Below, one piece after another: positions 56,529 through 60,827 of a stretch of DNA of 60,827 nt; the stretch's first letter is position 1, and each line of letters begins with the position of its first letter. Source of the stretch: a virus; IMG/VR virus record IMGVR_UViG_3300032954_000013, positions 1 through 60,827 of that record; one strand, 5' to 3'. A program made the translations under genes and the position numbers. Under the pieces are notes generated by a model that ran no database searches, was not told the origin of the DNA, and was given only the letters and a program-made list of their open reading frames with translations.

Positions 56529-56785
56529 TGGACGAAATCAATCCGAATCATCCAGTCACGCGCGCCATGCACGATCACTGGCACAAGATCGTCGCGATTC
56601 TGCTTTCACGTCCTCCTTACAACGGGCGCGCGGAGATCACAGAATCAGAAATCGCGAAGTGGGGCGACAAGTACGAGGGTCACGCGGTCGTGATAAAAGA
56701 AACGCAAGGCAAGCTCGTGCTCTACATGGTCGACGCACAGGAAGCTCAAAGGCTCGCGCGTCAAGAGGGCGGGTTGCCGATATAA
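56528..56785 (+). CDS. Hypothetical protein
   Basis: 85 residues, TGATG overlap. Begins with HPVTRAMHDHWHKIVAILL and continues as an alpha/beta domain (HAVVIKETQGKLVLYMVDAQEAQRL). No family recognised. Its stop shares a base with the next ATG. Confidence 0.6.
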   Translation: MDEINPNHPVTRAMHDHWHKIVAILLSRPPYNGRAEITESEIAKWGDKYEGHAVVIKETQGKLVLYMVDAQEAQRLARQEGGLPI

Positions 56786-57579
56786 TGAGCGCAAATCCAC
56801 AGCCGATACTCGAATCCGCACTGACTCTGCGCGATTGTCTCGCCGCGAAGTACGCGCTGCCGCATCACGTTCTGCTCTGGGAGGTCCGCAACTCGACAGG
56901 CTTTGATTCCAGCCGCTCTGCAGACGCCATCGCCATCACGCTCTACGTTTCTCGTGGTCGCGCTATCACAGGCTTCGAGATCAAAGAACATCGCTCAGAT
57001 TGGCTCGCGGAGTTGAAGAAGCCGGACAAAGCGGAAGCGATCGCGCAGTTCTGCGATTTCTTCTTCGTCGTCAGTCCGCAATCGGATGTCGTCAAGCCGG
57101 ACGAAATTCCTCACCCATGGGGCTGGCTCGCGTTCACGGGCAAGATGCTGAAAGTCGCAAAGAAGCCGCAGAAACTCGATCCTATACCGCTTGACCGCGC
57201 GATGCTCTGTTCGCTGATTTATTCGACGATGGGCAGATTTCGGGAAGAGACGAAGGCCAGCTTTGAGGAGCAGGTGAAAGACCGAGTGACAGAGGAACAT
57301 CGATGGCTCGCCCAGAGAGAGGAGCACGCACGTAATCGCTTACAGGAACTCGAAGACAAGATCGATTCGTTTGAGAACGCCAGCGGCGTAAGCCTTCGCT
57401 ACAAGCACACGGAAGATATGCCGAAGATCGGTGCCGCCGTGCGCACGGTTCTCGACGGCAAAGACGGCCTGCACGAACACATCGGCACGTTGCGCTGGAT
57501 GAGCGAGCGTATCGAAACCATGCACAAGCAGATCGTACGGGAAATCGCGGAACTCGAAAGCAGGACAGCCAAGAAATGA
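56785..57579 (+). CDS. PD-(D/E)XK-type nuclease-like protein with coiled coil
   Basis: 264 residues from ATG 56785; longer in-frame starts lie in the preceding gene. SADAIAITLYVSRGRAITGFEIKEHRSDWLAELKKPDKAE, read in order, is the MmcB-like nuclease core with Asp and ExK, followed by CDFFFVVSP and HPWGWLAF. The C-terminal third (REEHARNRLQELEDKIDSF and HEHIGTLRWMSERIETMHK) is a coiled coil. The family is thought to act in DNA repair or recombination; no phage-specific role is known. Confidence 0.65.
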   Translation: MSANPQPILESALTLRDCLAAKYALPHHVLLWEVRNSTGFDSSRSADAIAITLYVSRGRAITGFEIKEHRSDWLAELKKPDKAEAIAQFCDFFFVVSPQSDVVKPDEIPHPWGWLAFTGKMLKVAKKPQKLDPIPLDRAMLCSLIYSTMGRFREETKASFEEQVKDRVTEEHRWLAQREEHARNRLQELEDKIDSFENASGVSLRYKHTEDMPKIGAAVRTVLDGKDGLHEHIGTLRWMSERIETMHKQIVREIAELESRTAKK

Positions 57580-57929
57580 AAACCATCGCCACTCACGGCC
57601 ACTGGCGTTCGGAGATCGAGATGTCGGCCCAAGTTCCGGCGCAGCACACTTGCACGCTTTGCGGATTCACGATTGAGAATCTGACGACGAGGCAGGTGAT
57701 TGAGCAGGCTTCCGGTCATGCGCATGAGAGCTTTGAGGCTTACACGGAGGCTCTGGCCGAAGCGATCACCGACCAGATCATGGGCCTTTACGAACTCATG
57801 GGCAAACACGACCGAGCGGCGCACGCGTCGTGCTGGCTGGACGAGCAGACGGCGAACTTCCGGGCGATTTTGAACGAGTGGTTGCGGGGATTGGGGCAAT
57901 CACTCGGGCACTACACGGGGAGGAATTGA
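57576..57929 (+). CDS. Hypothetical protein with zinc-like motif
   Basis: 117 residues. CTLCGFTIENL with downstream HAHESFE could form a C2H2 site. The C-terminus is helical with Trp residues. ATGA overlap upstream, TGATG overlap downstream. Function unknown. Confidence 0.6.
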   Translation: MKTIATHGHWRSEIEMSAQVPAQHTCTLCGFTIENLTTRQVIEQASGHAHESFEAYTEALAEAITDQIMGLYELMGKHDRAAHASCWLDEQTANFRAILNEWLRGLGQSLGHYTGRN

Positions 57930-58021
57930 TGAACCGTCATATTCTGTTGTTGTTTCTTCTTGTGATCGTCTGTTTTGTTTTAATCAGCGTGCGATTTAAT
58001 GAATTGCAGTTGTACGATTGA
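57929..58021 (+). CDS. Very small membrane protein
   Basis: 30 residues, AGGAATTG site and TGATG overlap. Almost the whole chain is one membrane helix (HILLLFLLVIVCFVLISV). Likely real because of coupling and clear hydrophobic pattern. Confidence 0.55.
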   Translation: MNRHILLLFLLVIVCFVLISVRFNELQLYD

Positions 58022-58112
58022 AAGAATCCCCGACACTGCTATTGCAGTTCTCACACCGAACGCGATCAGCGTGTTGCGAGACAAAGAGGGCTATCTTTTA
58101 GGATTCAATTGA
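57999..58112 (+). CDS. Small hypothetical protein
   Basis: 37 residues, ATG 57999 inside the preceding gene (23-base overlap), stop in TGATG overlap with the nuclease gene at 58112. Protein-like sequence (IERIPDTAIAVLTPNAISVL) but no ribosome binding site. It fills the gap before the nuclease. Confidence 0.45.
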   Translation: MNCSCTIERIPDTAIAVLTPNAISVLRDKEGYLLGFN

Positions 58113-58444
58113 TGTCTTCGAAGTTGGAAGAAAGCCTCGCGCAAGAGATCAAGCTCCACGGCTTGCCCACGCCAGAACGCCAGTTCAAATTTCATCCGAC
58201 GCGCAAGTTCCGTGCGGATTTCTGTTTCGTCGACCAGCGCATCATCGTCGAGTGCGATGGCGGCCTGTTTATCCAAGGACGGCACAGTCGCGGGGCCACG
58301 CAAGAGCGAGACCATGAGAAAAGAAATCTCGCAACTCGCGCCGGCTACCGCGTATTCATCTTCGGGCCCAAAGCACTACGCGTCCCCAAGCGCAGCGGGC
58401 AACCGAGTAAGGCTCTTGAATTTCTTCGAGGTGTACTCCAATGA
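58112..58444 (+). CDS. DUF559/Vsr-like endonuclease
   Basis: 110 residues from ATG 58112 (an adjacent TTG in frame at 58109 is not preferred). FHPTRKFRADFCFVDQRIIVECDGG and HEKRNLATRAGYRVFIFGPKAL follow the DUF559/Vsr pattern: Asp, ExxG metal-binding strand, then a basic helix. It would nick or cut DNA, possibly Holliday-junction-like or host DNA. Next gene overlaps by four bases. Confidence 0.75.
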   Translation: MSSKLEESLAQEIKLHGLPTPERQFKFHPTRKFRADFCFVDQRIIVECDGGLFIQGRHSRGATQERDHEKRNLATRAGYRVFIFGPKALRVPKRSGQPSKALEFLRGVLQ

Positions 58445-58593
58445 AATCCGGCGCTGATCTGTCGGGAGAAATGCCGAGCACATTCGGTCTCGTCGTCGTG
58501 ACGGTCGTGGCGGCACTTGTCTGCATCGGCATAGGCTACTTGGGCCTTTTGGCGCTTGAGCTTCTGTGGCACCTTCTGCTCAAAATCGTGTAG
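58441..58593 (+). CDS. Small membrane protein
   Basis: 50 residues, ATGA overlap with the nuclease gene. One long hydrophobic helix (FGLVVVTVVAALVCIGIGYLG) then a Leu-rich amphipathic tail. Function unknown. Confidence 0.55.
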   Translation: MKSGADLSGEMPSTFGLVVVTVVAALVCIGIGYLGLLALELLWHLLLKIV

Positions 58594-58626
58594 ACACGTG
58601 GTTTCGGTTGTAGCACAATTCCCGTC

Positions 58627-59010
58627 GTGAACCCGACACAGGCCGCACCGAAACCTCCACCGAAGCCGGAACTCAAAAAAGTCCATGAACTCGCGCACTT
58701 TGAAACCGACGCTTTGCACATCCTCGTCGGCAATGCTGTGGCCGCCAGGCGAGCGCTTGAACAGTCGCCCGAAATGATTCGCTCGAAAGAGGCCGAGCAG
58801 GCGCTTACACAGTATTGCAATCGCGTCATCCTGCGAGCGAAAGGTGATCCGGCGAAGCACGCGATCAGCCCCGATCTCGAATGGATCATCGAGATTCCGA
58901 GGCAGGAAATCGCCGCAGCCGTGCAGCAAAAAGTCCAGCAGGATTCAACGGCGCTTGAAGAGCCACCGGAACCATCAAACATCTTGGAGATGACCCCCGC
59001 AGCACCATGA
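58627..59010 (+). CDS. Hypothetical protein, proline-rich N-terminus
   Basis: 127 residues from GTG 58627. A Pro/Lys-rich N-terminal segment (QAAPKPPPKPELKK), then a helical core (LHILVGNAVAARRALEQSPEMIRSKEAEQALTQY) and an acidic Pro-rich end. It opens the four-gene set that leads into the late operon; ATGA-coupled to the HTH gene at 59007. Family unknown. Confidence 0.6.
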   Translation: MNPTQAAPKPPPKPELKKVHELAHFETDALHILVGNAVAARRALEQSPEMIRSKEAEQALTQYCNRVILRAKGDPAKHAISPDLEWIIEIPRQEIAAAVQQKVQQDSTALEEPPEPSNILEMTPAAP

Positions 59011-59510
59011 GCGCAACTGATCCCCGCTGGAATATCATTGCCGAGCGCGCCGCCCACCAGGCCTACGACGACTCCGATCCCTTCCGGGAAAGTCTTTCAA
59101 GCGTTGAATCCGCGAGGACCGGTCTCGACATTTGTGGTTACGCCGCCGAGCGCCGCGATTCGTTCCTAAGCCTGCTTCGCTCGGCTAGCCTGGAACAGCA
59201 GGAAATCGCCATCGAATATGTGCTTCTGCGAAAAACAGAACAGCAAATCGCCACATTGCACGGCAAGAAATCGCAAAGCATGATGGGCCGAGAGATTGCC
59301 TCCATCGTCAAGCTTCTGGGGAACCGGCTGCGAGGATCAGTCCCGCAGGCCACTGAAACTAGGCATTCCAGACGCCTGCGAAAATTGAACGGCAAAACAT
59401 TTCGCGACCCTAATCTGCTCGGCGAATTCGCGGTCGACATGTGCCACCGGAAAGCCGGGGTTCTTTTTACGCCGCGCGCCGGCCAAGTGAGCAATGCTTC
59501 TCAAATATAG
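59007..59510 (+). CDS. Sigma-factor/HTH-like transcription protein candidate
   Basis: 167 residues. The helical region LEQQEIAIEYVLLRKTEQQIATLHGKKSQSMMGREI, in order, is like sigma region 4 or a related helix-turn-helix, in which the second helix contacts DNA. A basic C-terminal part (RHSRRLRKLNGKTFRDP) may aid binding. It lies just before the NusG-like gene and the late operon, so it may direct RNA polymerase to the late repeat elements. Family call is tentative. Confidence 0.4.
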   Translation: MSATDPRWNIIAERAAHQAYDDSDPFRESLSSVESARTGLDICGYAAERRDSFLSLLRSASLEQQEIAIEYVLLRKTEQQIATLHGKKSQSMMGREIASIVKLLGNRLRGSVPQATETRHSRRLRKLNGKTFRDPNLLGEFAVDMCHRKAGVLFTPRAGQVSNASQI

Positions 59511-60321
59511 GAGCGATGCGCGACTGGGCGGTCAATCATGGACCTTGCTTGAGCTGCGGACTTCAGAGCACGCCAATCTGGTTTTGCGCAGAATCGTGAA
59601 AGCGGCATCGCGGATATTCGGAAATCACCCGGTCGAAATTTTCTCCTGCCCATTTCCGCCCTACGACTCATGGCTGTTCGTTCGCAGCCAGTCTCCCAAG
59701 CCGATCCTTGCGCTTGAAAACGTGCGCGGCATACTGAGCGCGAGAGCAAGAACCGCGCTTGGAGAGAGCGGGCCGATCGAACTTCCCGATCTCGAAGTCC
59801 AGCCGCTCATCGCCAAGGCGCGGATTCGGCATGAACAGCAGAGCCGCAGGATTACAGCAGGGAGTTTTGTGCGCATCCGCGACGGCCTCACGCGCGATTT
59901 CTGCGGGACCGTCGAATCGATCAGCGGCAAGCGGGCCAAGGTCCGCGTCGACTTGCTCGCTCGTCATTTCTTCGTCAGCACGCCACTGGGCAATTTACTC
60001 GATCTGTCCCATATTGCCAAGGGCCGCAAAGTGTTCTACTGTCTTGCCAGAGGAGCAGCCAATGGAGCTCGTCGTGAACGGCCAGGAGAAGATAGAAACC
60101 GCCAAGGCGCCCAAGCACATCATCCGAATCAAGAATCAGAAGTGGAGCGAGGGCGACCCGGAGAACGAGCGATACTTTCTGTTTCCGCTTCCCGAGCACG
60201 CCGGCGCCGAGATTCGGGTGAACGCGCTCGGCTACAGCATCTACTTCGACCACACGGAAACCCGCGCGCATCCGCTGGCCTCGCGGATCGAAATGCAGCA
60301 GCAGCGCGTCATCCACACTGA
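59494..60321 (+). CDS. NusG/KOW-like transcription elongation factor
   Basis: 275 residues by frame, of which the first 190 are convincing. N-terminal NGN-like domain (SWTLLELRTSEHANLVLRRI, FPPYDSWLFVRSQ, LENVRGIL), then the KOW segment GSFVRIRDGLTRDFCGTVESISGKRAKVRVDLL, read in order. NusG-type factors act on RNA polymerase; phage versions serve as antiterminators. Past residue 190 the chain (GAANGARRERPGEDRNRQGAQ) is the out-of-frame reading of the next gene, with a 260-base overlap, so the real C-terminus may be shorter than the open frame suggests. Confidence 0.65.
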   Translation: MLLKYRSDARLGGQSWTLLELRTSEHANLVLRRIVKAASRIFGNHPVEIFSCPFPPYDSWLFVRSQSPKPILALENVRGILSARARTALGESGPIELPDLEVQPLIAKARIRHEQQSRRITAGSFVRIRDGLTRDFCGTVESISGKRAKVRVDLLARHFFVSTPLGNLLDLSHIAKGRKVFYCLARGAANGARRERPGEDRNRQGAQAHHPNQESEVERGRPGERAILSVSASRARRRRDSGERARLQHLLRPHGNPRASAGLADRNAAAARHPH

Positions 60322-60493
60322 GATTTTCTTCCAAGCGATTCAGCGCATCGGATCGATTGAACTCGTCGAGGTGCTGAGCCACATCAAATATACGGACTGG
60401 GAGACGGTCACGCTTTCGCAGGAAGCGCGCCGGGAGATTCTCATGTCCAAATCCGAACTGACAGAGCTCGCGGCCAAGGGGAAAATATCCTGA
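60062..60493 (+). CDS. Hypothetical protein
   Basis: 143 residues from ATG 60062, which has AGAGGAG upstream; the frame is open from 59759 but the earlier part is antisense in style to the NusG-like gene and unlikely coding. Beta-rich first half (HIIRIKNQKWSEGDPENERYFLFPL, ending IYFDHTETRAH) and helical second half. It shares 260 bases with the KOW gene in another frame. Confidence 0.65.
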   Translation: MELVVNGQEKIETAKAPKHIIRIKNQKWSEGDPENERYFLFPLPEHAGAEIRVNALGYSIYFDHTETRAHPLASRIEMQQQRVIHTEIFFQAIQRIGSIELVEVLSHIKYTDWETVTLSQEARREILMSKSELTELAAKGKIS

Positions 60494-60549
60494 CGCCAAA
60501 CTCCAATCCGGCGCTGTTCCCGCTCTGCGGCCTGCTTCGCGACCGGGGC

Positions 60550-60827
60550 GTGAAAGTATTGCTGAGCTGCCATCTGAGCGAAGAGTTGCACGATTCAATC
60601 CGGCTCGGCAATCCCAGGATGCGAGAACTGAATGTGACCGTGCCGCTGCTGGCGGCGCATCGCATCCACGAGGAGCGCCGCATCGCCCTGAGCATCGGCA
60701 CGGCGCTCGAATCCTGGCGTCCGAAACTCTACCGCCGCGGCATCAATCTGCTCTCGGTCTCGCAGGAAGGCTTGATCTCGAATGTTTTCGGAATCGCCGA
60801 CAGAATCTGCCAGCACATCTACCGCAC
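60550..60827 (+). CDS. Hypothetical protein, N-terminal part (continues at window start)
   Basis: The 5' part of the gene cut by the window ends; the rest is at 3-293. GTG 60550 is the first conventional start in frame. An AAGGGG site nine bases before an in-frame CTG at 60490 and protein-like sequence between (TPNSNPALFPLCGLLRDRG) suggest that translation might begin earlier. See the entry at 3-293 for the joined product. Confidence 0.6.
   Translation, partial: MKVLLSCHLSEELHDSIRLGNPRMRELNVTVPLLAAHRIHEERRIALSIGTALESWRPKLYRRGINLLSVSQEGLISNVFGIADRICQHIYR
60701..60827. repeat. Terminal direct repeat, right copy
   Basis: Exact copy of bases 1-127; together they show the circular form of the contig. 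Confidence 0.95.

Overview
The window is the complete genome of a tailed, siphovirus-like bacteriophage, assembled as a circle and cut inside a gene. The first 127 bases are repeated exactly as the last 127, so the unique genome is about 60,700 bp and the gene cut at the window start continues from the window end. The sequence is moderately GC-rich and densely packed, with many ATGA or TGATG stop/start overlaps. No tRNA, rRNA, CRISPR array, integrase, DNA polymerase or full CRISPR/RM locus was recognised. The host is not shown directly. Fibre proteins with Sec-type signal peptides, a choice-of-anchor-D style C-terminus and overall composition make a soil Gram-negative such as an Acidobacteriota member a reasonable guess, but only a guess.

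Late region (+ strand, about 295-39752). It opens with a DUF5681-type small-terminase candidate. Next comes an unusual surface/DNA-modification cluster: two GT2-type and two GT31-type glycosyltransferases, a HAD-like protein and a SAM methyltransferase. The order is then TerL (with a C-terminal zinc ribbon), portal-MuF fusion, prohead protease with scaffold-like tail, major capsid protein with a beta insertion, head-tail adaptors, tail terminator and tail tube. These are followed by a two-frame tail assembly chaperone with a canonical -1 slippery site, the tape measure, and the DUF2460/DUF2163/NlpC-P60/tip-protein set typical of gene-transfer-agent-like tails. A run of long fibre proteins, each with its own signal peptide, and a lysis/envelope module (membrane proteins, lipoprotein candidate, papain-like peptidase, lysozyme-like protein) close the region. 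A short repeated sequence, AGATATAGAAACGCTT, sits just upstream of four late genes and once inside another, and is probably a phage late control element.

Early region. Two operons diverge from 45034-45137, where facing sigma70-like promoters lie beside an Arc/RHH-type repressor gene. The minus-strand operon (45033 to 39756) carries a zinc-finger/PD-(D/E)XK nuclease fusion, many small zinc-binding proteins, an Imm5-like alanine-repeat protein encoded by a 45-bp tandem repeat, and a nucleoside 2-deoxyribosyltransferase-like protein. The plus-strand operon (45138 onward) carries a recombination pair (annealing-protein candidate and Cas4/RecB-like nuclease), an orphan FtsK-gamma-like domain, a helicase-methyltransferase fusion, a HicB-like control locus, a DnaD-like replication initiator with a loader-like partner, and two more nucleases. 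It ends with a sigma/HTH-like protein and a NusG-like KOW protein, placed directly before the late operon, where an antiterminator would be expected.

Most notable non-coding structure: two separate intergenic elements (38252-38446 and 47943-48091) are each closed by a long perfect or near-perfect stem beginning TTTT and ending AAAA, have branched interiors, and are followed closely by a ribosome binding site. They look like two members of one structured-RNA class that I cannot assign to a known family.
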